Assembly (NCBI RefSeq): GCF_022427145.1
Contig: NZ_JAKSXN010000013.1
Coordinates: forward strand, 1 to 64,000
Direction: 5' to 3'
Origin: Paenibacillus timonensis
Lineage (GTDB): Bacteria; Bacillota; Bacilli; Paenibacillales; Paenibacillaceae
DNA: 64,000 nucleotides
Part shown: positions 44,180 to 52,568 of the stretch, piece after piece
Numbering within the stretch: the stretch's first letter is position 1
Layout of the letters: every line of letters begins with the position of its first letter
Translations under genes and position numbers: made by a program
Notes under the pieces: generated by a model
Databases searched by the model: none
Told to the model about the DNA's origin: nothing
Seen by the model: the letters and a program-made list of their open reading frames with translations, nothing else

Positions 44180-45955
44180 ATGTTCGAACTCAAATGGCTA
44201 TGGCAGAATTTGGAGGGCAACCGGGCCAGGTACATTACGGCGCTGGTTCTTTCCGTCGTGGGCTCTTCGCTCATGATTATCAATCCGTACATAGGCCAAC
44301 GCATTGTCGACACGTTTATTACGGGCGAAAATGCGGTACAGAATCTAACGCAGGAACGAGGGCTGCTCATCATGCTCTGTCTGGGCATGATCGGGTTTTC
44401 CTTGCTGCGCACGGGGCTTGCTTATCTGACGACGATGCAATACGAGCAGGCTTCGCAAAATATGTTGTACAAAGTCCGCATCTATCTGTACAACAAAATC
44501 CAAGGCCAGGATATGGAATACTACGACCATAACCGGACCGGAGACCTGATGACCAAGATGACCGGGGACTTGGACATGGTGCGCCACTCGATGGCGTGGA
44601 TCATCAAGACGATCATCGAATCGGTAACGATCTTCGTCGCGGCCGTCGCCTATTTTTTCACGATTGATGCCGTGTTGACGTTGTGGCTGCTCGTTCTGGC
44701 GCCGCCGATCTTTATCGTGGCTTATATTTTCGCGAAAAAGGTCCGCCCGATGTACATCGACCTGCGTGAGCGGCTGTCGCAACTGAACACGACCACCCAG
44801 GAGAATATCTCCGGGAACCGCGTCGTTAAAGCCTTTGCCCGCGAGGAATTCGAAATCGAGAAGTTTACGGACAAGAACATTCACTTCTCCCAAGCCAACA
44901 AAAAAGCGGCGCTCGTTTGGCTGGACTACTTCCCGTATTTGGAGACGTTCGCGCAGGCGTTTAACGTAATCCTGATGCTGGCCGGCGGCTATTTCGTCAT
45001 GCAGGGACGGATTACCTTCGGGGAATTTTCCGCGTTCTCCGCGCTGATCTGGGCCGTTTCCAACCCGATGCGCAATATCGGCATTATCATTAATGATATT
45101 CAGCGTTTTTTCGCCAGCTTAAGCAAAATCGTAGAAATTTACTATGCCAAACCTAACATTGTGAACGAGCACAAGGCCACCCGCAAGCGTCGTTACGAAG
45201 GACGGATCGATTTCGATCACGTCAGCTTCAAATATGACGGAGGCGAAGTGCTTCACGATATCAGCTTCTCGGTTAAACCGGGAGAAACCGTCGCCATCAT
45301 GGGCTCCACCGGATCGGGCAAAACGTCTCTCGTGAACCTGATCCCGCGTTTTTACGACGTATCCGGCGGGCAAGTGTTGGTTGACGGCGTCGACGTCCGC
45401 AAGCTGGAGCTCGACGAGCTCCGCAGCAACATCGGCATCGCGACCCAGGACGTGCTGCTGTTCTCCGACACGATTGACGGGAATATCGCCTACGGCGATC
45501 CCGAACTGCCGGAGGAACAAACAGTCGAGTATGCCCAGTTGGCCGCGGCGCATGATTTTATAACGAAAATGCCGGAAGGGTATGACACCATCGTCGGAGA
45601 ACGCGGCGTCGGCTTGTCCGGCGGGCAGAAGCAGCGGATTGCACTAGCCCGGGCTCTGGCGGTGCGCCGGCCGATTCTGATTCTCGACGACACCACGTCT
45701 GCGGTAGACCTTGAAACCGAGGAGCATATCCAGAAGAGCTTGCGTGAGTTGGACTTCCCCTGCACGAAGCTGATCATTGCTCAGCGCGTGTCCACGACGG
45801 CCGAAGCCGACCGCATTCTGATCCTGGACGGCGGCCGTCTGATCGAGGAAGGCACCCATGCCGAATTGCTGGCCAAACGCGGCTATTATTACGAGGTATT
45901 TATGCTTCAGAACGAAGGTATCGGAAGGACGGTGAGCGCTCATGGCCAGGAATAA
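44180..45955 (+). CDS. Heterodimeric ABC exporter, degenerate-site subunit (BmrC/YheI-like)
   Basis: A 591-residue half-transporter: six transmembrane helices (to about 330) then an ATPase. Walker A MGSTGSGKTSLV and signature LSGGQKQRI are normal, but the Walker B reads ILILDDTTSAVD (Asp for catalytic Glu) and the switch reads IIAQRVST (Gln for His). This is the degenerate nucleotide site typical of heterodimeric drug exporters. Start at 44180 chosen since the frame upstream is unsupported. It overlaps the second subunit gene by 14 bp. Probable multidrug or lipid export; the pair resembles BmrC/BmrD. Confidence 0.87.
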   Translation: MFELKWLWQNLEGNRARYITALVLSVVGSSLMIINPYIGQRIVDTFITGENAVQNLTQERGLLIMLCLGMIGFSLLRTGLAYLTTMQYEQASQNMLYKVRIYLYNKIQGQDMEYYDHNRTGDLMTKMTGDLDMVRHSMAWIIKTIIESVTIFVAAVAYFFTIDAVLTLWLLVLAPPIFIVAYIFAKKVRPMYIDLRERLSQLNTTTQENISGNRVVKAFAREEFEIEKFTDKNIHFSQANKKAALVWLDYFPYLETFAQAFNVILMLAGGYFVMQGRITFGEFSAFSALIWAVSNPMRNIGIIINDIQRFFASLSKIVEIYYAKPNIVNEHKATRKRRYEGRIDFDHVSFKYDGGEVLHDISFSVKPGETVAIMGSTGSGKTSLVNLIPRFYDVSGGQVLVDGVDVRKLELDELRSNIGIATQDVLLFSDTIDGNIAYGDPELPEEQTVEYAQLAAAHDFITKMPEGYDTIVGERGVGLSGGQKQRIALARALAVRRPILILDDTTSAVDLETEEHIQKSLRELDFPCTKLIIAQRVSTTAEADRILILDGGRLIEEGTHAELLAKRGYYYEVFMLQNEGIGRTVSAHGQE

Positions 45956-47720
45956 ATTCGATGTCGACGAGAACCTGGAATCTCCCTTTGACATCAAGCA
46001 TTTCAGGCGTGCCATGGTGTACATCAAAAAACAGCAGAAGCCGATGATCGTTGCCTTCGTGTTAAGCGCCTTGTCAGCAGCGATCGCGCTGTCGGCGCCG
46101 CTCATTATTCAACACGTCGTCGACGTGACGATTCCGGAGAAAGCCTTCGGCGCGCTGATCGGGTGGTCCGTGCTGATGCTGCTCACGATCGTGGTCAGCG
46201 TCGAGCTGGCGACCATCCGCTCCCGGATCATGACCCGGGTCGGCCAGGATATCATCTTCGATATCCGCACGGACTTGTTCAAGCATCTGCAGGATCTGCC
46301 TTTTAAATATTACGACGATCGCCCGCAAGGGAAAATCCTAATCCGGGTCGTCAACTACGTCAACGCCGTATCGGACGTTTTGTCCAACGGGATCATCAAC
46401 TTTATTCTGGAGATCGTCAACCTGATCTTTATCGCCGCATTTATGTTTGCGGTGGATGTCCGGTTGTCGCTGGTCACTTTGGCCGGTTTGCCGGTGTTCC
46501 TCGGCGTCATGCTGCTGATCAAAACCCGGCAGCGCCGGGCTTGGCAGGCCGTTTCGAACAAAAGCTCCAACATGAACGCTTATTTGCAGGAGAGCATCAG
46601 CGGGATCGGCGTGACGCAGATTTTCTCCCGCGAGAAGCATAACGAAGGCATCTTTACCCGCCTGGCTGGCAACTACCGCAAGGAGTGGATGCGGGCGCTG
46701 CGCTACAACGCCCTGATCCCGTTCACCGTCGACAATCTGGCGACGATCGTAACGACGCTCATTTATTTGGTCGGCTTGCTTGCGATGGGGCCGGAAGGCG
46801 TAACCTTCGGGGTGATCCTCGCAATGAGCAGCTATGCGGCCCGGTTCTGGCAGCCGATCCTGAACTTGTCGCAATTGTACAACAACTTCATTAACGCCGT
46901 CGCTTACCTTGAACGGATATTCGAGACGCTGGACGAACCGGTGACGGTCAGCGATGTGCCGGGGGCAAAGGAACTGCCTCCGGTGAAGGGCAACGTCAAG
47001 TTTAACGACGTGACGTTTGCCTACGATCCGGGCCTTAACATTCTGGAACACCTGAACTTCGACGTGAAGGCCGGGGAAAGCATCGCCCTCGTCGGTCCGA
47101 CGGGCGCGGGCAAAACCACGGTCGTCAACTTGATCTCGCGCTTCTACAACTTGACCGACGGCGAGATTCTGATCGACGGTCACGATATTTCGCAGGTCAC
47201 GTTGAAGTCGCTGCGCAGCCAGATGGGGATTATGCTGCAGGACAGCTTTATTTTCTCCGGCACGATCATGGACAATATCCGCTACGGCAAGCTGGACGCT
47301 ACAGAAGAGGAGATCATCGCCGCGGCCAAAACGGTCTGCGCCGACGATTTCATCCGCGAGTTCGAGCAAGGTTACCAAACCGAGGTGAACGAACGCGGAT
47401 CGAAGCTGTCCCAGGGTCAACGGCAGCTCATCTCGTTCGCCCGGACCCTGCTGGCCGATCCGCGGATCCTGATCCTGGACGAAGCGACCTCCTCGATCGA
47501 CGCCAAGACGGAGCGCCTGCTCCAGCAAGGCTTGAACGAGCTGCTGAAGGGACGCACCTCGTTCATCATTGCGCACCGGCTGTCGACGGTAAAGAATTGC
47601 GACCGTATCATGTATGTCGCAGATAAGGGGATCGCCGAATCCGGTTCGCATGACGAGCTAATGGCCAAACGCGGCTTGTACTACCGCTTGTATACCGCTC
47701 AGAAGATGGAAGTTGTATAA
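45942..47720 (+). CDS. Heterodimeric ABC exporter, catalytic subunit (BmrD/YheH-like)
   Basis: A 592-residue half-transporter. Membrane domain from about 30 to 330, then Walker A VGPTGAGKTTVV, Walker B ILILDEATSSID with catalytic Glu, and IIAHRLST with the switch His. Its signature is LSQGQRQLI instead of LSGGQ; this faces the degenerate Walker site of the partner, so defects in both subunits coincide in the same composite site. Ends at a strong bidirectional terminator. Confidence 0.87.
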   Translation: MARNKFDVDENLESPFDIKHFRRAMVYIKKQQKPMIVAFVLSALSAAIALSAPLIIQHVVDVTIPEKAFGALIGWSVLMLLTIVVSVELATIRSRIMTRVGQDIIFDIRTDLFKHLQDLPFKYYDDRPQGKILIRVVNYVNAVSDVLSNGIINFILEIVNLIFIAAFMFAVDVRLSLVTLAGLPVFLGVMLLIKTRQRRAWQAVSNKSSNMNAYLQESISGIGVTQIFSREKHNEGIFTRLAGNYRKEWMRALRYNALIPFTVDNLATIVTTLIYLVGLLAMGPEGVTFGVILAMSSYAARFWQPILNLSQLYNNFINAVAYLERIFETLDEPVTVSDVPGAKELPPVKGNVKFNDVTFAYDPGLNILEHLNFDVKAGESIALVGPTGAGKTTVVNLISRFYNLTDGEILIDGHDISQVTLKSLRSQMGIMLQDSFIFSGTIMDNIRYGKLDATEEEIIAAAKTVCADDFIREFEQGYQTEVNERGSKLSQGQRQLISFARTLLADPRILILDEATSSIDAKTERLLQQGLNELLKGRTSFIIAHRLSTVKNCDRIMYVADKGIAESGSHDELMAKRGLYYRLYTAQKMEVV

Positions 47721-47731
47721 AGCACGCAAAT

Positions 47732-47782
47732 AAAGGCAATTCCGCCAAGCCGTTTGATCATGGCTTGCGGAATTGCCTTTTG
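47732..47782. terminator. Bidirectional terminator ABC exporter / carD-like
   Basis: AAAGGCAATTCCGCcAAGCC and GGCTTGCGGAATTGCCTTTT form a 19-bp stem between the convergent genes. Confidence 0.88.
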
Positions 47783-48322
47783 TTATTTCCGAACGCTTGG
47801 CTCGTTGCTGACAGCTATCTTATGTTCGAACAAACCGATCCGGCTCTCGATGTATTCTTCAACCGCTTCGATGGGAATGTTCAAAGCGATCGCCAACTCG
47901 CCGTGCAAATTCTCCGAGGCCGAGCTCAATAGGCGTTCATCCGATTGCCGCAGTTTTTTGCCTAAACCGTTCTGCTCCCTTTTCTTGTGTAACATCGTTT
48001 TGATCACCTTGATCCATTCCACGTAATCGCAGGTGCCGATCGCTTGCTTGCAGCTGGCTTCCCGTGCCTTATCGTTGCTGATCCAGGTCGTGTCGATACT
48101 CGGAATCCGGGAGATCAGACGCTCGGATTCCTCACGCGAAAGGATGCTGCGCATGATCACCTTAACATTATCGACCGGCGTATAAATCGTAGTCCCTTTG
48201 AGATAAACCGGGTTGAGCAGATAATACTTGCGGTCCCCCTCTACTCCCGGCGGCGTGCAAATGTCTTTAATTTGACAGACTCCGTTGCTTCCGTAGATCA
48301 CGTACTCATTTACCGCAAACAT
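47783..48322 (-). CDS. CarD/CdnL-family transcription factor
   Basis: A 179-residue protein starting FAVNEYVIYGSNGVCQIKDI, the CarD Tudor-like RNA-polymerase-interacting domain (about 1-65), followed by helices for DNA contact. CarD proteins bind the RNA polymerase beta subunit and act on rRNA and other promoter complexes. Start 48322 fixed by AAAGGAGG; the longer frame would translate through the upstream hairpin. Its leader contains a terminator-like hairpin (48371-48415). Confidence 0.83.
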   Translation of the reverse strand: MFAVNEYVIYGSNGVCQIKDICTPPGVEGDRKYYLLNPVYLKGTTIYTPVDNVKVIMRSILSREESERLISRIPSIDTTWISNDKAREASCKQAIGTCDYVEWIKVIKTMLHKKREQNGLGKKLRQSDERLLSSASENLHGELAIALNIPIEAVEEYIESRIGLFEHKIAVSNEPSVRK

Positions 48323-48370
48323 GGCCTTCCTCCTTTGGTATTCTAGTGAGAACCCTCCAACCTGGACCCC

Positions 48371-48415
48371 AAAAAATAAAAACACCGCCCACTCGATCTG
48401 AGTGAAACGGTGTTT
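48371..48415 (-). terminator. Terminator-like hairpin in carD leader (possible attenuator)
   Basis: On the minus strand AAACACCG ... CGGTGTTT with an inner CACTC/GAGTG stem, followed by TTTATTTTTT. It lies between the carD-like start (48322) and a -10 TATAAT at 48468-48473. Just before it AAACGGCGG could pair with the left arm's CACCGTTT, making an alternative structure. Confidence 0.55.
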
Positions 48416-48543
48416 GAAAACTCCGCCGTTTGGTTATTTATCACCCTAGGGATGTACCTATAATTTCATTATAGACTAAAAAACAAGGTTCATGTCATTT
48501 GTTTAGGAAATACTTCTGCGGATCCCTACTGGAAAATGTTTGG

Positions 48544-48561
48544 TTGTGAATCAATTCACTT
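48544..48561. promoter_or_regulatory. Rex-like operator upstream of fumarate-reductase-like lipoprotein
   Basis: TTGTGAA-TCAA-TTCACTT, identical in both arms to the site at 24452-24469. TTCACT could double as a -35 with TATGTT (48577-48582) as -10. 89 bp upstream of the start at 48650. Confidence 0.68.
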
Positions 48562-48649
48562 ACTTTGTCCGAAACGTATGTTATCCTCGCTAAAGGGCAA
48601 CGAGAGAAAATCGTTTCCCTATATAGACATATAAAGTGGAGGGTTTATC

Positions 48650-50197
48650 ATGCACAAGAAAGTAACAGCAACACTCATTCTCGTACTATCGCTGATGCTC
48701 GTCATCGCGGGATGCGGCAACGGGAATGAAGCCAAGAACCAAGCCCAGGAGCAGAACCAGACCCAAGCGGGCGGGCAGGCGGACGCGTCCAAAGAAAACG
48801 AAGCCGTAGCCGGCGCATCCGAAAAAAGCTATACTCCTTACGATCAGATGAAGGACAGCTACGATATTATTATCATCGGCGCAGGCGGTGCCGGTATGAC
48901 CGCGGCACTCGAAGCCAAGGCTAGCGGCATGAATCCGGTTATTTTCGAAAAGATGCCGGTTGCCGGCGGCAACACGACGAAGTCGTCTTCGGGCATGAAC
49001 GCCTCCGAGACGAAATTTCAAAAGGAACAAGGCATAGAGGACAGCAACGACAAGTTCTATGAAGAGACGTTAAAAGGCGGCCACGGGACGAATGATACCG
49101 ACCTGCTCCGTTTCTTCGTTGACCATTCCGCAGGCGCGATCGATTGGCTCGATTCCATCGGAATTCGGTTGAATAACCTTACGATAACGGGCGGAATGAG
49201 CGAAAAACGCACACACCGTCCTGAAGACGGCTCCGCCGTAGGACAATACCTCGTCGACGGTTTGGTCAGAAACGTCCAGGAACAAGGCATTCCGTTGTTC
49301 GTTAACGCCAATGTCAAGGAGATTACCGAAAAAGATGGGCAGATCAACGGCGTGAAAGTGGTCATTAACGAAACCGAAGAAAAAACGATTACCGGCAAAG
49401 CGGTCATCGTGGCGACGGGCGGTTACGGGGCCAATCAGGAAATGATCACCCAGTTTAGACCCGATTTGAAAGGGTACGTCACGACCAACCAAATCGGCAG
49501 CACCGGCGACGGAATTACGATGATTGAGAAATTAGGCGGCGTTACGGTCGATATGGATCAAATCCAGGTTCACCCGACCGTGCAACAGGAGAAATCTTAC
49601 CTGATCGGCGAAGCCGTGCGCGGCGAAGGAGCGATCCTCGTATCCAGCCAAGGCAAGCGGTTCTATAATGAAATGGATACGCGCGATAAAGTAACCGCGG
49701 CGATTAATGCGCTGCCCGAGAAGTCCGCTTATCTTGTCTTTGATTCCGGCGTGAAATCCCGTGCCAAAGCGATCCAGCAATACGAGAAGATGGGTTTCGT
49801 GCTTCAAGGCGACACGATTGAAGCCTTGGCCGACGCCATGGGCGTACCGGCGGATGCCTTGGCGAAAACCTTGGAATCCTGGAACGGAGCCGTTCAGAAT
49901 AAGAAAGACGCCGAATTCGGCAGAACCACCGGGATGGATCACGATTTGTCCGGCGCGCCGTACTACGCCATCAAGATTGCTCCCGGTATCCACTACACCA
50001 TGGGCGGCGTGAAAATCAACGCCAACACGGAAGTGTTGAATCAGCAAGGGAGCCCTATCCCAGGCCTGTTTGCCGCTGGCGAAGTGACCGGCGGGTTGCA
50101 CGGGGATAACCGGATCGGCGGCAACTCCGTAGCCGATATCATCATTTTCGGACGCCAGGCCGGCGTCAAGGCTGCCGAATTCGTCAAGGCGCAGTAA
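48650..50197 (+). CDS. Extracytoplasmic fumarate-reductase-like flavoprotein (lipoprotein)
   Basis: A 515-residue lipoprotein (LVLSLMLVIAGC, lipidated Cys22) with a Gln/Asn-rich linker to about 65, then a fumarate-reductase FAD domain from DIIIIGAGGAGMTAALEAKA. Catalytic landmarks are intact: IQVHPTVQQ, AVRGEGAILV, and GIHYTMGGVKI near the end. Unlike the 24566 gene it has no FMN-bind domain. It would reduce fumarate or a similar acid on the outer face of the membrane, receiving electrons from quinol or flavinylated carriers. GGAGGG precedes the ATG. A Rex-like box is upstream, a terminator downstream. Confidence 0.82.
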   Translation: MHKKVTATLILVLSLMLVIAGCGNGNEAKNQAQEQNQTQAGGQADASKENEAVAGASEKSYTPYDQMKDSYDIIIIGAGGAGMTAALEAKASGMNPVIFEKMPVAGGNTTKSSSGMNASETKFQKEQGIEDSNDKFYEETLKGGHGTNDTDLLRFFVDHSAGAIDWLDSIGIRLNNLTITGGMSEKRTHRPEDGSAVGQYLVDGLVRNVQEQGIPLFVNANVKEITEKDGQINGVKVVINETEEKTITGKAVIVATGGYGANQEMITQFRPDLKGYVTTNQIGSTGDGITMIEKLGGVTVDMDQIQVHPTVQQEKSYLIGEAVRGEGAILVSSQGKRFYNEMDTRDKVTAAINALPEKSAYLVFDSGVKSRAKAIQQYEKMGFVLQGDTIEALADAMGVPADALAKTLESWNGAVQNKKDAEFGRTTGMDHDLSGAPYYAIKIAPGIHYTMGGVKINANTEVLNQQGSPIPGLFAAGEVTGGLHGDNRIGGNSVADIIIFGRQAGVKAAEFVKAQ

Positions 50198-50219
50198 CCT
50201 TCAGCAACAACTAACGACA

Positions 50220-50271
50220 CCCGCCAATGCTTGGACTCCAAGGAGTTCGAGCATTGGCGGGTTTTATTTTG
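50220..50271 (+). terminator. Intrinsic terminator after fumarate-reductase-like gene
   Basis: CCCGCCAATGC and GCATTGGCGGG pair in a long stem followed by TTTTATTTT, 22 bp after the stop. Confidence 0.9.
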
Positions 50272-50342
50272 ACCCCTATGAACGGGTGACCTTTGGGAAA
50301 TACTGAAGACCATCCACGAAAGAAACCCAAGGAGGTGTGCTG

Positions 50343-50540
50343 ATGAACGATAACGAGAATAACGCAGAGCAGCTGCTGGAACGGGCAAAAGCCGCGGATT
50401 CGACCGATGAAGGACGAAAAGGCGCCTTCATGACGAAGGACGCCTGGAACCAGGACGGCAACCCTGCCGCAGCGGTGGATGAATTTGGCCCGGAGATGAA
50501 ACCGGAGGACCCACCGACGTTGAATGGAAAGCCAGTGTAA
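50343..50540 (+). CDS. Small acidic hypothetical protein, 65 aa
   Basis: MNDNENNAEQLLERAKAADS at the start and a Pro/Glu-rich end (FGPEMKPEDPPTLNGKPV), predicted disordered. AAGGAGG at 7 bp before the ATG at 50343 makes translation likely. I do not recognise the family. It lies after the terminator of the reductase and has its own unit. Confidence 0.65.
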   Translation: MNDNENNAEQLLERAKAADSTDEGRKGAFMTKDAWNQDGNPAAAVDEFGPEMKPEDPPTLNGKPV

Positions 50541-50595
50541 CTCGTTCGCGTTCGCAACCAGCTGGTCTTTTTCCGGTGTGCGGAATTACCAGGCG

Positions 50596-50775
50596 AATCT
50601 GTATGATTTTTCGAATATATTTTGCCGGAATCGTTAGAATCGACGAATTGTATTCGATTTTTCATACAGATTACTCCCTTCCAACTGCACCAAGCTCAAA
50701 TCTGTATGATTTTTCGAATACATTTCTTCTGAAACGATGAAAGTGGAAGATTGTATTCGATTTTTCATATAGAAT
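50596..50775. repeat. Two 77-bp interrupted inverted-repeat elements
   Basis: Copies at 50596-50672 and 50699-50775. Both begin AATCTGTATGATTTTTCGAA and end TGTATTCGATTTTTCATA then CAGATT or TAGAAT. The outer ends pair (TCTGTATGA with TCATACAGA) and the TTCGAA/TTCGAT blocks pair further in, leaving the T5 blocks unpaired. The centres differ between copies. No gene lies in 50541-50804. Confidence 0.7.
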
Positions 50776-50804
50776 GCGCTTTAGATTGTACCCAGCGAGT
50801 CGCA

Positions 50805-51512
50805 TCAACACCGCACATACTTCCGCTTAAATCCAAGCTGGCCGCGATCCAGGGCTTTTTGTATATTTTCCGAGGCGTTCAGGAACGTGTTCTTCTTGTT
50901 GTCCCGTTTCATCTCGACCGGACCGATCGCCTTGGCGGCCTCCACCGCTTGGTCGTGGAGCGGCTTATAAGATACGGCGACGGTGTAGACAAAGTTGTTC
51001 ATCGCGGATTTGGTTCGTTCGGGCGCCTCATGGATCGTGTTCTTCACCGTTTCCAGCATGCCGGCGAGTTTGCTTTCGGAAAATTCGCTGTCCGGACGGC
51101 TCCCCAATAGCCAGCAATAACAGCTCCAGCCCGCCGACATCCTTAGCTCTTCCCCGCTGGCGATCCACTTGTCGGCAACCTCCTGGGCGATATCCGCCTC
51201 CGCCAAGGTAACGGCCACGACATAATCCGACAGCATATAGAAATAAGCCCCCTCGATCCAGCGCTCAAAATCCGTGTGCGTCATCGCTTTGGGATCGGCA
51301 ATGATCCCGGCAAAATACATGGCATCGTAATTTCCCGTTGCGTATAGCTGCTCGGCCAAAGGCTGATTGATTTTGATTTGGCGGAACAACGGCTTCATCT
51401 CTCCAGTAGCCACGCCAAACAGCGGTTCCCGGGCGCCGTTTCCGAGATACATTTTCTTCAGCCGTTCCTTGCCGAGCGCCTCAAGCTCCTGCATCACGGT
51501 TTCCAGATTCAT
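50805..51512 (-). CDS. DNA alkylation repair protein (AlkD family)
   Basis: A 235-residue all-helical HEAT-repeat protein. LGNGAREPLFGVATGEMKPL near the start and YAGIIADPKAMT-type, WIEGAYFYMLSDYVVA and SWSCYCWLLG-like helices match the alkylation-repair family (PF08713). AlkD homologues excise alkylated bases by trapping the flipped-out nucleotide. Monocistronic. Exact lesion specificity uncertain. Confidence 0.82.
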   Translation of the reverse strand: MNLETVMQELEALGKERLKKMYLGNGAREPLFGVATGEMKPLFRQIKINQPLAEQLYATGNYDAMYFAGIIADPKAMTHTDFERWIEGAYFYMLSDYVVAVTLAEADIAQEVADKWIASGEELRMSAGWSCYCWLLGSRPDSEFSESKLAGMLETVKNTIHEAPERTKSAMNNFVYTVAVSYKPLHDQAVEAAKAIGPVEMKRDNKKNTFLNASENIQKALDRGQLGFKRKYVRC

Positions 51513-51611
51513 TATGGCCGACTCCCTTCATTCCGCATGGATGCTTTCGTCTAGCATACTACGTCGGGAGGGCTGGATTCAAATCCTAAACCGGCGGGCG
51601 TTCCATCGCGT

Positions 51612-52478
51612 TTACTTGCTGCGAGCCAATCGAAATCCTTGATCCGGACCCAAGCCGTTTGGTTCAAACTTGCCGCGAAACGAAACTTCGCTGCTGCCGA
51701 TATCGCCGATCCAGCCGCCGCCTTTCACCACCCGGAAAGCGCCGCGGTCCACGCTCTTGTTCACATCGTCTCCATACCAATCCCAGCACCATTCCCTGAC
51801 ATTGCCGGACATATCGTACAGCCCCAACTCGTTTGGCTTCTTGCCGCCGACAGGTTGGGTGGTGCTGTGGTTGTTTTCGATGATCGGCCAGTTCCAGTCT
51901 CCGGTCAAGTATTTATCCCCGACATTCCGCCAATACCAAGCCACGTCATCCGCACGGGAGCTTCCGCTGTATTTGTTACTCCTGCTCCGTTGGCCGCCGC
52001 CGGCGGCATACTCCCACTCCGCCTCCGTCGGCAGCCGGTACCCGTTCGCCTCCGCATTGATCGATACGAGCCATTTCATGTGATCGTGTTCGCTTTGATT
52101 ATTCGGGTCGATTTTACTCTTATCTATATGGTAAAAGGGCTTCAAGCCCTCTTTTATGCTCCGCTGATTGCAATACTCAATGACGTCGTACCAGCTTACC
52201 CTTTCCACCGGCAAATCGCTGCCTTGGAACTGGGACGGATTGCTGCCCATCACTTCCACCCATTCCTTCTGGGTGACTTCATATTTTCCGATATAAAAAT
52301 CAGCCAGCGTGATATTCGAGCCGTAGTAATTGGACAGGGTGTTCATCACACTCCCGCCTTGAACCAGCACGAATTGATCGTTCAGCCGCTCCGGCTTTCC
52401 CGTAGCAACCAGCGAGCAGGCCGAGACCAGCAACATCATGGTGATGAACTGAAACATGAATCTGAACCGCTTCCTCAT
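51612..52478 (-). CDS. SUMF1/FGE-like lipoprotein lacking active-site cysteines
   Basis: A 288-residue lipoprotein (ITMMLLVSAC, lipidated Cys21) with a formylglycine-generating-enzyme-like domain: FYIGKYEVTQKEWVEVMG, LPVERVSWYDVIEYCNQRS, YRLPTEAEWEYAAGGG, GLYDMSGNVREWCWDWYG, RVVKGGGWIGDIGSSEVSFR. True FGE carries two cysteines in the last segment; here it has GSSEV, so sulfatase activation is unlikely and a binding or structural surface role is probable. No sulfatase is nearby. Confidence 0.82.
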   Translation of the reverse strand: MRKRFRFMFQFITMMLLVSACSLVATGKPERLNDQFVLVQGGSVMNTLSNYYGSNITLADFYIGKYEVTQKEWVEVMGSNPSQFQGSDLPVERVSWYDVIEYCNQRSIKEGLKPFYHIDKSKIDPNNQSEHDHMKWLVSINAEANGYRLPTEAEWEYAAGGGQRSRSNKYSGSSRADDVAWYWRNVGDKYLTGDWNWPIIENNHSTTQPVGGKKPNELGLYDMSGNVREWCWDWYGDDVNKSVDRGAFRVVKGGGWIGDIGSSEVSFRGKFEPNGLGPDQGFRLARSK

Positions 52479-52508
52479 GGGTAGCTCCCCTTTGATTGAA
52501 AGATCGAG

Positions 52509-52539
52509 AAAGGCCGCCGGCGGTAAACCGAACGGCCTT
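52509..52539 (-). terminator. Probable terminator of xylanase gene
   Basis: AAGGCCG and CGGCCTT pair across a GC-rich loop on the minus strand, 30 bp after the xylanase stop; T tract only moderate. Confidence 0.55.
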
Positions 52540-52568
52540 GAGACGAAGTTCAGCGATGAACTAACCGA

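Noticed and set aside
44104-44180. Leader peptide like bmrB before the ABC exporter
   Set aside because: A short frame exists but has no ribosome binding site and no attenuator hairpin follows.
46338-47651. 437-residue open frame antisense to the second ABC subunit
   Set aside because: Shadow of the ABC ATPase; no Shine-Dalgarno site or domain.
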